A stretch of DNA of 64,000 nt from Adhaeribacter rhizoryzae (GCF_008629685.1 NZ_VWSF01000012.1:62001-126000); one strand, 5' to 3'. Shown: positions 17,901 to 27,375, numbered from the stretch's first letter. The notes: generated from the letters alone by a model not told the origin. Translations and numbers: made by a program.

Positions 17901-18431
17901 TTACTTTCCTTCTGCTTTTGCTTGTTCTACTAACTTTTCATCCCGCGGGTCCACATCCACAATCGCATACTTATTAGATTCGGTTATATTCATTTCATCA
18001 AGCAAATCTACTAAGTTCTTGTAGCGAGCTTTTTCCATGGGTTTAATCAAAACTACTAAGTCTGGATTACTTTTACGATCAAGTAATATCTTGCGGATAC
18101 CATTTGCCGCATAAGTTGTTGTTTGAACGCCTGGTGCGGTTGGTGCATCAGGTAAGCCGGCGTACCAGTAAATTTTGTCGTTCTCACCCAATAACAAGGT
18201 AAGTGCATTAGAAGCTTTTAACTCCGACTGCTCTTCCTGGGTTTTAGGCTTGACCGGCATACTGATTTCCATCGTCTGTGGCTTAGCGAACGTTGTGGTA
18301 AGAATGAAGAAGGTCAGGAGAAGGAAACCCAAATCCACCATAGGTGTCATGTCTATTTTGGTTGATTGCTTCTTCGCCCTTTTCTTTCCGCCTTTACCGC
18401 CACCGCCGCCTTTTTCTTGTATTTCTGCCAT
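17901..18431 (-). CDS. Biopolymer transporter ExbD/TolR (second)
   Basis: This 176-aa ExbD-type proton-channel subunit has a Gly/Lys-rich cytoplasmic start (about residues 1-24), then a single membrane helix with the essential Asp in IDMTPMVDLGFLLLTFFIL near residues 26-44, and a periplasmic ExbD fold. It partners the ExbB pentamer to power TonB. It lies between the first exbD and tonB. Having two different ExbD genes in one operon is common in Bacteroidota. Confidence 0.93.
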   Translation of the reverse strand: MAEIQEKGGGGGKGGKKRAKKQSTKIDMTPMVDLGFLLLTFFILTTTFAKPQTMEISMPVKPKTQEEQSELKASNALTLLLGENDKIYWYAGLPDAPTAPGVQTTTYAANGIRKILLDRKSNPDLVVLIKPMEKARYKNLVDLLDEMNITESNKYAIVDVDPRDEKLVEQAKAEGK

Positions 18432-18442
18432 TTTCTTGCGGT

Positions 18443-19045
18443 TTAAATTCTAGGTTTTGCTTCCATATCGGTAATCAGGTTAAACCGGTTTACCTTTTTG
18501 TCTTGCAACGTTTTAATTACTTTCTTAATAGTAGGCACATCAGCATCGCTATCTCCTTTAATGGCAATTCTAACTTTAGGATTAGATAATCGGGTCTGAT
18601 AAATCCAGTCACCAAGTTCATTGTTTAGAGAGTCGGCCGGTATACCAGGTTGATTAATATTTTTAACCTGGCTTTCGGATGCGTTTAATACTTGCTTCAG
18701 ATTGGCTATAGGCACCCCGAAACTTGCGGTATTCGAGAACTTTGCCTTTTCAGCTTCTGTGAAAGCAATGTTGTATTTCGCTGACATTTTATCAATTAAT
18801 TCCCGCTTGGTATGTTGCCCTTCTACTCCGTAAAAAATCCGGCCGTTTTTATCTACCGTAATGGTAAGAATATCAGATTCCGGTAGTTTAATATCAGATG
18901 TAGAAGAAGGCGTATCTACCACAACAACTTCTTCAGGCGCAAATTTTGAAATCAGCATGAAGAAAGTTACCAGCAGGAAGGCCAAGTCCACCATGGGTGT
19001 CATATCCAGTGAGGGCTTGGCTCTGTGCGGTTTTACTTTTGGCAT
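18443..19045 (-). CDS. Biopolymer transporter ExbD/TolR (first)
   Basis: This 200-aa ExbD family member has the membrane-helix Asp in SLDMTPMVDLAFLLVTFFML near residues 12-31 and a periplasmic domain with DILTITVDKNGRIFYG near 55-70. It is longer than the second ExbD because of an insert of about 25 residues near 85-110. It follows exbB by 25 bases and precedes the second exbD by 11 bases. Confidence 0.93.
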   Translation of the reverse strand: MPKVKPHRAKPSLDMTPMVDLAFLLVTFFMLISKFAPEEVVVVDTPSSTSDIKLPESDILTITVDKNGRIFYGVEGQHTKRELIDKMSAKYNIAFTEAEKAKFSNTASFGVPIANLKQVLNASESQVKNINQPGIPADSLNNELGDWIYQTRLSNPKVRIAIKGDSDADVPTIKKVIKTLQDKKVNRFNLITDMEAKPRI

Positions 19046-19070
19046 TTACTTTTCTTTAAAAATTTTAAAA

Positions 19071-19964
19071 CTAAACGTTAGCCGTGCGGTGTGTTGTATT
19101 ACCAACGTTATCGTGCTCGGCAGCAAATGTTTGAATGATACTGAAACCGGCTTCGTCGATGCTATAAGTAAGGGCATCAATTTTGCTGGTAAAGTAGTTG
19201 TAAGCAATAATAGCCAGGGTAGAACCAATAATACCAAGAGCTGTGTTAATCAAGGCTTCAGAGATACCGTTGGCGAGTGCTACTGCATCCGGAGAACCGG
19301 CAGTTGCAAGAGCCGCGAACGCTTTAATCATACCAAGTACTGTACCAATCAAACCAACCAGCGTAGAGATAGAAGCAATGGTTGAAATAATAACCAGGTT
19401 CTTTTCTAACATTGGTAATTCCAGGGCAGTAGATTCTTCAATTTCTTTCTGAATAGCCAGAATTTTTTGGTCTTTAGGTAATTCGCGGTCCAGTTCCATT
19501 TCTTTGTATTTGCCTAAACCAGCCTTAACTACGTTAGCTACCGAACCTTTTTGAACATCACATGCAGCAATAGCGCCATTAATATCTTTTTGGTTTAATT
19601 TCTGACGGATAGTACGTACAAATTGCTCGATACCTTTGGTGCCTTTGGCTTTGCTGATAGTTAAGAAACGCTCAATAGCAAATACCAAAACCATTAGGTT
19701 AAGCGAAATTAACATAGGTACAATAATACCACCTTTATATACTACGCCTAAATAGTTACCTGGCAGCGGGTGATTTTCCGGATTACCACCTTCGAAGTTA
19801 GCAGGGTTGCCTAATATAAACATGTAAATTAAAAACGAAACCACAATTGCTACTGGAATAACAATACTGGCAAAAACAGAACCCGCTTTACCATCAGATT
19901 TATCAGTTGCGGTATTAACTGCTGGTTTTGGAGCATTGGTACTTACTACATTCTTTCTTTCCAT
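19071..19964 (-). CDS. MotA/TolQ/ExbB proton channel protein
   Basis: This is the 297-aa ExbB-type subunit. Its N-terminal about 30 residues are cytoplasmic and polar. Membrane helices are near residues 31-51 and 77-97, and the two long channel helices lie near 190-215 (VIISTIASISTLVGLIGTVLGM) and 232-255 (ALINTALGIIGSTLAIIAYN). The conserved Gly/Thr-rich channel motif GLIGTVLGMIKAFAALATAG is intact. It is the first gene of the exbB-exbD-exbD-tonB operon, with about 500 bases of AT-rich leader or promoter region upstream. Confidence 0.94.
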   Translation of the reverse strand: MERKNVVSTNAPKPAVNTATDKSDGKAGSVFASIVIPVAIVVSFLIYMFILGNPANFEGGNPENHPLPGNYLGVVYKGGIIVPMLISLNLMVLVFAIERFLTISKAKGTKGIEQFVRTIRQKLNQKDINGAIAACDVQKGSVANVVKAGLGKYKEMELDRELPKDQKILAIQKEIEESTALELPMLEKNLVIISTIASISTLVGLIGTVLGMIKAFAALATAGSPDAVALANGISEALINTALGIIGSTLAIIAYNYFTSKIDALTYSIDEAGFSIIQTFAAEHDNVGNTTHRTANV

Positions 19965-20468
19965 TGTTGTTGTAAATTTAAAGTTTAGTTGTTTGTGTTT
20001 GGGTTTTTAAAATTTTAATTATCCTGCTGTAAAGTTGTTAAAATGTGTTTTTATTAATCTTTGGTTGAACTAATAATTAATCAATGTTTATGCAAATATG
20101 TAAAATGGATTGAAATTTCAAAGCGGTTAATCGTATAAATATGCTTTTTTTACATTATTTGGTTTATCATTCTTCTTTACAAACCTAATTAAAATCAAAT
20201 ATCCCACAAAACACCACCTTTTACGTTTTCATTCATTGTTTAATAAATATAGAAGGTTTCTAGTATTTAACTAATAAACTTAGATGTTTGTTAGTAAATG
20301 ATTGAACTTGATGGAAAATTTTTATAAAATTTGTAAGTTATCCAAAGAAAATATTTTTCTGATTGGAGTTAAACAAGTATTTATAAAAATATTTTTTGCG
20401 AAAATGGTCTCCAAAATGGGGTACTTGGCAGATTAACAAGCGTTTATATAGCAAATAATAAACCTATA
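19965..20468. other. AT-rich gene-free region upstream of exbB
   Basis: About 500 bases hold no credible coding frame, tRNA or strong hairpin. It must carry the exbB operon promoter (minus strand) but I find no clear TAnnTTTG element. Confidence 0.55.
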
Positions 20469-21281
20469 TTAATATTGCTTTGCTCTTTCCCAATAAACAT
20501 CCATTTCGGCCAACGACATGGTCGCTAAATTTTTTCCTTCTTTCGCCGATTCTTCTTCCATGTACTGAAAACGTTTGATAAACTTTAAATTCGTTTTCTC
20601 CAGCGCTTCTTCGGGGTTAATCTGGATAAAGCGGGCAAAGTTGACAAGCGAAAACAGTAAATCGCCAAATTCACCTGTTGCTTTCTCTAAATCTACCTGG
20701 TTTAAATCGGGTTGGTTAAATTCGGACTCAAACTCTTGGAGTTCCTCCTGCACTTTTTGCCAAACCTGTTCTTTTTCTTCCCAGTCGAAACCTGCGCCGC
20801 GGGCTTTTTCCTGAATACGCATGGCTTTTACCAATGCGGGCAACGAAACCGGAACGCCCCCCAATACCGATTTATTACCTTCTTTTATTTTAAGTTTTTC
20901 CCAGTTTTGTTTTACCTCCTCGTCTGTATTTGCTTGTGTATTGCCGTAAATATGCGGGTGCCGGAATACCAGTTTATCGCATAAAGTATTTAGCACCTCG
21001 GCCAAATTAAACGTGTTTGTTTCGGAAGCAATCTTGGCGTAAAACACCAGGTGCAACATTACATCGCCTATTTCTTTTTTCAGGTCCTGCATATCGTCGC
21101 GTATAATAGCATCCGAAAGCTCGTAGGTTTCTTCAATGGTTAAATGCCGCAGGCTGGCTATGGTTTGTTTCCGGTCCCAGGGGCATTTCTCCCGCAGGTC
21201 ATCCATAATATCCAAAAGCCGGTTAAAGGCCTGCAACTGATTTGCTCTTACTGCGTCTTTCTTTTCTTCAGTTTGTTCCAT
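20469..21281 (-). CDS. mazG: Nucleoside triphosphate pyrophosphohydrolase MazG
   Basis: MazG hydrolyses NTPs to NMP and pyrophosphate, a house-cleaning and stringent-response-linked activity. The 270-aa protein has two MazG domains. The first (about residues 18-125) has CPWDRKQTIASLRHLTIEETYEL and EIGDVMLHLVFYAKI with the metal-binding ExxE and D residues. The second (about 150-250) has ATGEFGDLLFSLVNFARF. Length and layout match the E. coli-type protein. It is monocistronic and divergent from glmM. Confidence 0.95.
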   Translation of the reverse strand: MEQTEEKKDAVRANQLQAFNRLLDIMDDLREKCPWDRKQTIASLRHLTIEETYELSDAIIRDDMQDLKKEIGDVMLHLVFYAKIASETNTFNLAEVLNTLCDKLVFRHPHIYGNTQANTDEEVKQNWEKLKIKEGNKSVLGGVPVSLPALVKAMRIQEKARGAGFDWEEKEQVWQKVQEELQEFESEFNQPDLNQVDLEKATGEFGDLLFSLVNFARFIQINPEEALEKTNLKFIKRFQYMEEESAKEGKNLATMSLAEMDVYWERAKQY

Positions 21282-21510
21282 TGTTTATAAATTACATTAC
21301 AGCGGCACTATTTTGTTACCAGGTTTAGCTAACGTTATAAATTACCGCATTGGTGCAATTTATACTATTAAGATGCAGGGCTTCTGAAATTCCATAAAAC
21401 TTTTCTAAATATTTATTTAAAACTGCTGGGGCTCCCGGTTTATTCTGGCAGGTCTGGCACTGTAGCGGCGTATCGGTAAATTTTTCTCTTAATCTTAATA
21501 TTCTATTAAG

Positions 21511-21518
21511 TACTTTTG
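21511..21518 (+). promoter_or_regulatory. Candidate -7 element for glmM
   Basis: TACTTTTG matches the Bacteroidota sigma-A -7 consensus TAnnTTTG and lies 20 bases before the GTG start of glmM. A clear TTTG -33 box is not visible. Confidence 0.42.
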
Positions 21519-21538
21519 CACAAAAATTAACAAGTAAA

Positions 21539-22924
21539 GTGGCTTTAATAAAATCTATATCAGGCATACGCGGTACTATTGGCGGAAAAGCCGGCGAGGC
21601 ATTAACCCCTTTGGATGTTGTGAAATTTACGGCGGCTTACGGCACCTGGATATTGCAGTCTAACCAAAACAGCACGGTGGTAGTAGGGCGCGATGCCCGT
21701 ATTTCCGGCGACATGATTAATAAGCTGGTTTGTGCTACCTTGCAGGGCCTGGGCATTAATGTAATTGACGTGGGTTTATCTACCACCCCCACTGTAGAAA
21801 TGACCGTGCCCGCCGAGAATGCTGCCGGCGGTATAATTTTAACGGCCAGCCATAATCCCCGGCAATGGAATGCCTTAAAATTATTAAATAATAAAGGCGA
21901 ATTTATTTCTGATTCGGAAGGTAAACTTTTGCTGCAACTAGCCGAACAAGAAGCTTTTGATTTTGCCCCGGTAAGTAAATTAGGTACGTATACCCAGAAT
22001 CAAGATGCTATGCAGCGGCATATTAACGCCATCTTAGATTTACCGCTGGTAGATGTAGAAGCCATTAAAGCCCGGGATTTTAAAATAGTTATTGATGCGG
22101 TAAACTCTACGGGAGGCATTGCCGTGCCAATGTTATTGGAAGCCTTAGGCGTTACCCAAATAGAAAAGTTATATTGCGAACCGGATGGCAACTTCCCGCA
22201 TAACCCGGAACCGTTACCCGAGAACCTCCACGAAATTTCTAAATTAATAGAAAAGGGCCGGTTTGATCTGGGTATTGTAGTAGATCCGGATGTAGACCGG
22301 CTAGCTTTAGTTTGCGAAGACGGCAGCATGTTTGGCGAAGAATATACCTTAGTGGCCGTGGCCGACTATGTACTGCAGCACACCAAAGGTAATACTGTTT
22401 CTAACTTATCGTCTACGCGGGCTTTGCGCGATGTAACCGAAAAAGCTGGTGGGAAATACGCCGCCGCGGCGGTAGGCGAGGTAAACGTAGTGAACATGAT
22501 GAAAGAACAGCAGGCAGTAATTGGCGGCGAAGGTAACGGCGGCGTAATTTACCCGGAGTTACACTACGGCCGCGATGCCCTGGCGGGTATTGCCCTGTTC
22601 CTGACGCACCTGGCCAAGTCCGGATTAACTACCAGCCGTTTAAGAAATACTTATCCTAATTACTACATCTCTAAAAATAAGATAGAATTAACCCCCGATA
22701 TAAACGTGGACGATGTGTTGGTGAAAGTGCAAAAGAAGTACGCCAAACAGCCCATTAATACCATTGACGGTGTTAAAATAGAGTTCAACAAAGAGTGGGT
22801 ACATCTGCGGAAATCAAACACCGAGCCCATTATCCGGATTTATGCCGAATCGGATGCCATTGCCACCGCCGATCACTTAGCCAATAAAATTATTGCCGAT
22901 ATAAAAGAGATTATTAATAATTAA
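21539..22924 (+). CDS. glmM: Phosphoglucosamine mutase
   Basis: GlmM converts glucosamine 6-phosphate to glucosamine 1-phosphate on the way to UDP-GlcNAc. The 461-aa protein begins at GTG 21539 (MALIKSISGIRGTIGG). It has the phosphoserine loop TASHNP with Ser104, the metal-binding DPDVDR near residues 242-247, and the C-terminal phosphate loop RKSNTEPIIRIYAES. It belongs to the alpha-phosphohexomutase superfamily; phosphomannomutase activity is the main alternative reading, but the start and length suit the GlmM-type of Bacteroidota. Confidence 0.88.
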   Translation: MALIKSISGIRGTIGGKAGEALTPLDVVKFTAAYGTWILQSNQNSTVVVGRDARISGDMINKLVCATLQGLGINVIDVGLSTTPTVEMTVPAENAAGGIILTASHNPRQWNALKLLNNKGEFISDSEGKLLLQLAEQEAFDFAPVSKLGTYTQNQDAMQRHINAILDLPLVDVEAIKARDFKIVIDAVNSTGGIAVPMLLEALGVTQIEKLYCEPDGNFPHNPEPLPENLHEISKLIEKGRFDLGIVVDPDVDRLALVCEDGSMFGEEYTLVAVADYVLQHTKGNTVSNLSSTRALRDVTEKAGGKYAAAAVGEVNVVNMMKEQQAVIGGEGNGGVIYPELHYGRDALAGIALFLTHLAKSGLTTSRLRNTYPNYYISKNKIELTPDINVDDVLVKVQKKYAKQPINTIDGVKIEFNKEWVHLRKSNTEPIIRIYAESDAIATADHLANKIIADIKEIINN

Positions 22925-22927
22925 ATC

Positions 22928-23056
22928 GAGTTAGGAGTTAAGCGTTAAATTAACTGCAAGTAAGAATATCGAATATTATAGAAATTTTACTTAGTAATCT
23001 TCTTATTCCTAATACTGTTCCTTATTACAATAAGAATAACTTTTAACTCATAACTC
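22928..23056. repeat. Nested inverted-repeat intergenic element
   Basis: Outer arms at 22928-22948 and 23036-23056 match in inverted orientation at 18 of 21 positions (core GAGTTAnGAGTTAA). An inner perfect 8-bp inverted pair lies at 23000-23007 (TTCTTATT) and 23029-23036. It fills the gap between glmM and the cysteine desulfurase gene. Confidence 0.6.
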
Positions 23057-23074
23057 TCAACTTTTAACTAACAT

Positions 23075-24217
23075 ATGCAGGTTTATCTCGATAATGCTGC
23101 TACTACGCCCCTGGATAAAGAGGTGTTTGAAGCCATGGCGCCGTACCTACTGGAGCATTTCGGGAATCCGTCGTCTATTCATACCCACGGCCGGCAGGCT
23201 AGGTCTGCTATAGAAAAAGCCCGGAAAACCATTGCAAATTTATTAAATACATCGCCGGCCGAAATATTTTTTACTTCCGGTGGCACCGAAGCCGATAATG
23301 CGGCTATTTTTAGTACCGTGCGCAGTTTAGGTATAAAACACGCCATTAGTTCGCCGCTGGAACATCACGCGGTATTGCACTCTTTAGAGGCTTTGCAAAA
23401 AAATGGTGAACTGGAACTAACTTTTGTTGACCATAACGAAAAAGGCGGGCTAGACCTGGAGCACCTGGAGCAATTATTAGCCGAACGGCCCATAACGCTG
23501 GTTTCTATCATGCACGGCAACAACGAAATCGGGAATATCAACGATATTCAGGTTATTGGGGAAATCTGTAAAAAGTACGGGGCCATCTTTCATTCCGATA
23601 CCGTGCAAACCATGGGACATTACCGCCACGATTTGCAGAAACTACCGGTTCATTTTATAGTGGGTTCGGCGCATAAATTTCACGGCCCCAAAGGAGTTGG
23701 ATTTATTTACAGCAATGCCGGCGTTAAAGTAGCGCCGCTCATCCATGGCGGCGCGCAGGAACGTAACATGCGGGGCGGCACCGAAAATGTGTACGGTATT
23801 ATTGGTTTGGCCAAAGCCCTGGAAATTGCTCACCGCGACATGGCCGAACAGCAAAAATATATTCAGGGCTTGAAAAACCGGTTAATTTCTAAATTACTAG
23901 AAAATGTACCGGATGTGCAGTTTAATGGTTACTCGGCCGAAGGTGATAAAAGCTTGTATACCGTTTTAAACGTGAGTTTGCCGCCTTCATCCATCAACGA
24001 AATGCTGCTTTTTAATCTCGATATAAATAAAATATCGGTTTCGGGCGGCAGCGCCTGTACCAGCGGCTCTAATATTGGCTCGCACGTATTACAAGCCATT
24101 GGTTCCGACCCGGATCGTGGCGCTATTCGGTTTTCGATGAGCAAATATAATACCCCCGAAGAAATAGATTACGTAGTAGAAAAACTGGCAAAAACGTATA
24201 AAAAGGTAACTGGTTAA
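23075..24217 (+). CDS. Cysteine desulfurase (IscS/NifS family)
   Basis: This PLP enzyme moves sulfur from cysteine to an enzyme persulfide for iron-sulfur clusters and tRNA thiolation. The 380-aa protein opens VYLDNAATTPLDKEVFEAM. The PLP Lys is residue 201 in SAHKFHGPKGVGF, and the catalytic Cys is residue 328 in SGGSACTSGS, where a flexible loop places it as in group I (IscS/NifS) enzymes. No isc or suf genes adjoin it. A hairpin terminator follows at 24238-24274. Confidence 0.94.
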   Translation: MQVYLDNAATTPLDKEVFEAMAPYLLEHFGNPSSIHTHGRQARSAIEKARKTIANLLNTSPAEIFFTSGGTEADNAAIFSTVRSLGIKHAISSPLEHHAVLHSLEALQKNGELELTFVDHNEKGGLDLEHLEQLLAERPITLVSIMHGNNEIGNINDIQVIGEICKKYGAIFHSDTVQTMGHYRHDLQKLPVHFIVGSAHKFHGPKGVGFIYSNAGVKVAPLIHGGAQERNMRGGTENVYGIIGLAKALEIAHRDMAEQQKYIQGLKNRLISKLLENVPDVQFNGYSAEGDKSLYTVLNVSLPPSSINEMLLFNLDINKISVSGGSACTSGSNIGSHVLQAIGSDPDRGAIRFSMSKYNTPEEIDYVVEKLAKTYKKVTG

Positions 24218-24237
24218 TAACTAGTTAGCGTATAAGC

Positions 24238-24274
24238 AAGCCTGTTCTTAACCCGGACAGGCTTTTTCATTTTT
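24238..24274 (+). terminator. Terminator after the cysteine desulfurase gene
   Basis: AAGCCTGT (24238-24245) pairs with ACAGGCTT (24257-24264) across an 11-base loop and is followed by a T-rich run. Confidence 0.78.
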
Positions 24275-24310
24275 AATTTATTATGCAGCCTTGTGGCACA
24301 TCTTAATTTT

Positions 24311-25267
24311 ATGGCAAATATAGGTACGGATATTAGTAGAGCGGCGGAATTACTAAGCCAAGGAGAACTGGTAGCTATTCCGACTGAAACAGTTTATGGT
24401 TTGGCAGCAAATGCTTATACCGAAGCCGCTGTTTTAAAAATATTTGAAGCAAAGAACCGACCTTCTTTTGATCCGCTGATTGTTCATACCCACAGCATCC
24501 AAAACTTTACCCAAATAGCCACCAATATTCCGGATTTAGCCTACCGCTTAGCCGAAGCTTTTATGCCGGGGCCGCTGACGCTAATATTGCCCCGAGCTGC
24601 TCAGGTACCATTTCTGGTAACTTCAGGCCATGATTCGGTGGGGGTACGTATTCCCAATCATGCGCTTACGCTAAGTCTGTTAAAAGAATTGCCTTTTCCG
24701 GTAGCTGCGCCCAGTGCCAATCCGTTTGGGTACGTAAGCCCGACCACCGCCCAGCATGTAAACCAGCAATTAGGCAATAGAATTCCTTATATTCTGGATG
24801 GTGGGGCTTGCCAGGTAGGCATCGAATCTACCATTATTAGCTTTGCCGATGGCGAACCCGAAATATTGCGCTTGGGTGGTTTGGCCTTAGAAGAAATTGA
24901 AAAAGTATTAGGCAAACCAATCCTGCGGGTAAAAACCTCTAGTTCTAACCCGCAGGCACCGGGTATGCTCAGCAGCCATTATGCCCCGCGCAAAAAAGTT
25001 ATGCTGGGCAATATTAACCAGTTGCTGCAAACCCATGAACCAGGTAAAGTAGGTATTCTTTCTTTTTCCGAAACTTTTGCCCAGGTACCACCGGCGCAGC
25101 AGGTACAATTATCGGTTACCGGTGATGTATACGAAGCCGCCCGTAACCTTTTTTCCGGACTCCGGTATCTGGATGCGCAACCAGTAGACTTAATTTTAGC
25201 GGAGTTGGTACCAGAAAATGGTCTGGGCCGAGCCGTAAACGATCGGTTACGCCGCGCTGCTTTTTAA
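24311..25267 (+). CDS. L-threonylcarbamoyladenylate synthase (Sua5/YrdC/YwlC)
   Basis: This enzyme makes threonylcarbamoyl-AMP from threonine, bicarbonate and ATP for the t6A tRNA modification. From ATG 24311 the protein is 318 aa. An N-terminal YrdC domain covers about residues 5-195 (LVAIPTETVYGLAANAY, KNRPSFDPLIVH, PGPLTLIL, APSANPFGYVSPT). A C-terminal Sua5 domain runs to the end (APGMLSSHYAPRKKVML). The two-domain form is Sua5/YwlC rather than the short TsaC. An in-frame GTG at 24293 would add six residues. Confidence 0.93.
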   Translation: MANIGTDISRAAELLSQGELVAIPTETVYGLAANAYTEAAVLKIFEAKNRPSFDPLIVHTHSIQNFTQIATNIPDLAYRLAEAFMPGPLTLILPRAAQVPFLVTSGHDSVGVRIPNHALTLSLLKELPFPVAAPSANPFGYVSPTTAQHVNQQLGNRIPYILDGGACQVGIESTIISFADGEPEILRLGGLALEEIEKVLGKPILRVKTSSSNPQAPGMLSSHYAPRKKVMLGNINQLLQTHEPGKVGILSFSETFAQVPPAQQVQLSVTGDVYEAARNLFSGLRYLDAQPVDLILAELVPENGLGRAVNDRLRRAAF

Positions 25268-25384
25268 CTTTAAGGCGAGAAGTTGAATATTTTAGTTATC
25301 AATGTAAATATTTAGGAGTAACCCTAAATCTTAATTTGCTTATAAGGTCTATTGCCGAAGAGAAATATTACAGCTATTTAAAAC

Positions 25385-25966
25385 ATGAAAAGTATTGCGG
25401 TATTTTGTGGGGCGAATAATGGAAATAACCCGGTGTATGCGGTGGCAGCAAAAGCTTTTGGCCAATTACTGGCCCGGGAATCTATAACGCTGGTTTTTGG
25501 CGGCGGCAAAGTAGGGCTAATGGGCGTTATCGCCGATAGTGTGCTGGCCGCGGGCGGTTCTGCCATTGGGGTTATTCCGCAAAGCCTGGTAGCCCGGGAG
25601 GTAGCCCACAATAACCTGACACAGTTGCACGTGGTAGAAACCATGCACGAACGCAAAGCTTTAATGGCTAGCCTATCGGATGGATTTGTAGCTATGCCCG
25701 GTGGCCTGGGAACTTTTGATGAGATATGCGAAATTATTACCTGGAACCAGTTGGGAATTCTGGTAAAACCCTGTGCTTTCTTGAATATTAATAGCTATTT
25801 TAATCCGTTGCTCCAAATGTTTGATACCTGCGTAGCCGAAGGTTTTCTGCGGCAGGAGCGCCGCGATAGCCTGATTGTGGAAGAAGACGGCGCAGCATTA
25901 TTAAAAAAGCTTCGGCAATATGAGCCCCTGATTACCGACAAATGGACGGACCTGAAAAAGATCTAA
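25385..25966 (+). CDS. LOG family protein (TIGR00730 type)
   Basis: This 193-aa Rossmann-like protein carries the LOG signature PGGLGTFDE near residues 99-107, and the nucleotide-binding GGGKVGLMG near 39-47. Family members act as cytokinin-riboside 5'-monophosphate phosphoribohydrolases or as AMP/pyrimidine nucleotide hydrolases. In bacteria the physiological substrate is often unknown, and nothing in the context decides it. It is monocistronic and convergent with hemH. Confidence 0.92.
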   Translation: MKSIAVFCGANNGNNPVYAVAAKAFGQLLARESITLVFGGGKVGLMGVIADSVLAAGGSAIGVIPQSLVAREVAHNNLTQLHVVETMHERKALMASLSDGFVAMPGGLGTFDEICEIITWNQLGILVKPCAFLNINSYFNPLLQMFDTCVAEGFLRQERRDSLIVEEDGAALLKKLRQYEPLITDKWTDLKKI

Positions 25967-26072
25967 ATTCAAAATTTTGTTGCCGGTTTTAACGCCAAAT
26001 ATCCTTTCTTGCTTGGCTCCGACGATGAAAACGATTGGTCGGATATATTTAACAATTAAAGCAGCAAACTTC

Positions 26073-26107
26073 GGGTAAAACAAATGCGGCGGGTTTTACC
26101 CGCCGCA
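26073..26107 (-). terminator. Terminator of hemH
   Basis: TGCGGCGGGT (26085-26094) pairs perfectly with ACCCGCCGCA (26098-26107). On the minus strand it is followed by TTTGTTTTA, placing it just after the hemH stop. Confidence 0.85.
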
Positions 26108-26120
26108 AATCTATACCTGT

Positions 26121-27149
26121 TTAATTCCGGAGTACCATTTGCTTTACCGCTTCTACCCACATCGGATGCGTGTTCAGGCTTTCCACCAATTGCCAGTGCT
26201 CGCCGCCGGCCTGTTCAAACAGCTCTTTAAATTCCTGGCCCACTTCAATGGTGGTTTCGAGGCAATCGGCCACAAAAGCCGGGCTATAGGCCAGCACGTT
26301 TTTAATGCCTCTGCCTGGTAAATCTTTTAATATTTCGTCGGTGTAAGGTTTCAACCACGGGTCCTTTCCTAACCGCGACTGAAAAGCAACGGTATATTGG
26401 TCTTCGGCTAGACCTAATTCTTTGGCCAGCAACCGAGAGGTTTCGAAACACTGCGCCCGGTAACAGTAGCGGTTTAATTTGTGGTAAGTGTTACAACAGG
26501 TACCCAGTTTGCAATAATTTCGGGTGCTGCCTTTTAAAATATGTCGCTCGGGTAAGCCATGGTAACTAAAAACTACGTGGTCGTACTTTCTGGCTTCTAA
26601 ATGTTTGCGGCCAATCTCGGCAAAAGCTTTAATAAATAAAGGATCGTCGCAGAAAGTGCTGATGAAGTTAATGCTGGGTACAATCCACCAATCTTTTACA
26701 ATTTCCATTACCATGTCGTGCGAAGTACCGGTAGAAGCCGAGGCATATTGCGGATAAAGCGGCAGCACAATAATGCGTTCTACCTGCTGGTTGCGAAGTT
26801 CGTCTAAAGCACTTTTAATGCTGGGGCTTTGGTAGCGCATACCCAAGGTTACCAGGTAGCGGTCGCCGAGTTCTTTTTGCAATAAATCGCGCAGGTCGTG
26901 GCCGTAGTATAAAAGCGGCGAGCCGCGGTCGTCCCATAATTGTTTGTAAACTTTTGCCGATTTTGGTGCCCGAAACGGGGCAATAATGCCATTTATTAAA
27001 ATATAGCGCTGCACGGCCGGTATATCAATTACCCGTTTATCCATTAAAAATTCGCGCAAATATTTACGCACATCCGGAGTTTCGGGGGTGTCGGGAGTAC
27101 CCAGATTTATTAATAAAACGCCAATTTTTCCGAGCGAGGAAGTAGCCAT
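26121..27149 (-). CDS. hemH: Ferrochelatase
   Basis: Ferrochelatase inserts Fe2+ into protoporphyrin IX, the last step of haem synthesis. The 342-aa protein opens KIGVLLINLGTPDTPETPDVRKYLREFL (in part), has the catalytic-His segment VVFSYHGLPERH near residues 187-198, and the C-terminal AYSPAFVADCLETTIEVGQE segment with the metal-coordinating Glu region. Several Cys residues in NYCKLGTCCNTYHK near 209-222 are notable and resemble those in other Bacteroidota ferrochelatases. It lies convergent to the LOG gene with a terminator between. Confidence 0.96.
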   Translation of the reverse strand: MATSSLGKIGVLLINLGTPDTPETPDVRKYLREFLMDKRVIDIPAVQRYILINGIIAPFRAPKSAKVYKQLWDDRGSPLLYYGHDLRDLLQKELGDRYLVTLGMRYQSPSIKSALDELRNQQVERIIVLPLYPQYASASTGTSHDMVMEIVKDWWIVPSINFISTFCDDPLFIKAFAEIGRKHLEARKYDHVVFSYHGLPERHILKGSTRNYCKLGTCCNTYHKLNRYCYRAQCFETSRLLAKELGLAEDQYTVAFQSRLGKDPWLKPYTDEILKDLPGRGIKNVLAYSPAFVADCLETTIEVGQEFKELFEQAGGEHWQLVESLNTHPMWVEAVKQMVLRN

Positions 27150-27171
27150 AATTAACTTTAAAATAAGAATG

Positions 27172-27179
27172 CAAAGATA
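27172..27179 (-). promoter_or_regulatory. Candidate -7 element for hemH
   Basis: On the minus strand TATCTTTG matches TAnnTTTG and lies 22 bases before the hemH ATG. No well-spaced TTTG -33 box is evident. Confidence 0.4.
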
Positions 27180-27294
27180 AACAGGTTTGGGGCAAATTTA
27201 GTTTTGTACGATTTTTAATCTCCTGTTGGCTTAGCTAATAACGGGTATTTGCCTCTGAATAAAAATCTTCTGCCTAAAACCGGTTAAAATATTG

Positions 27295-27302
27295 TACTTT
27301 TG
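27295..27302 (+). promoter_or_regulatory. Candidate -7 element for era
   Basis: TACTTTTG matches TAnnTTTG and lies about 73 bases before the era ATG at 27376. The -33 box is not convincing. Confidence 0.38.
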
Positions 27303-27375
27303 CAGCCCAATACAAAACAGGAAATTTATTTTCTGAGTATTATATTTTTTAGGCCTGATAAATTTTACTTCTTTC

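Noticed and set aside
18861-19385. A 174-codon plus-strand frame opposite exbD/exbB
   Set aside because: It overlaps two conserved genes and encodes no recognisable protein.
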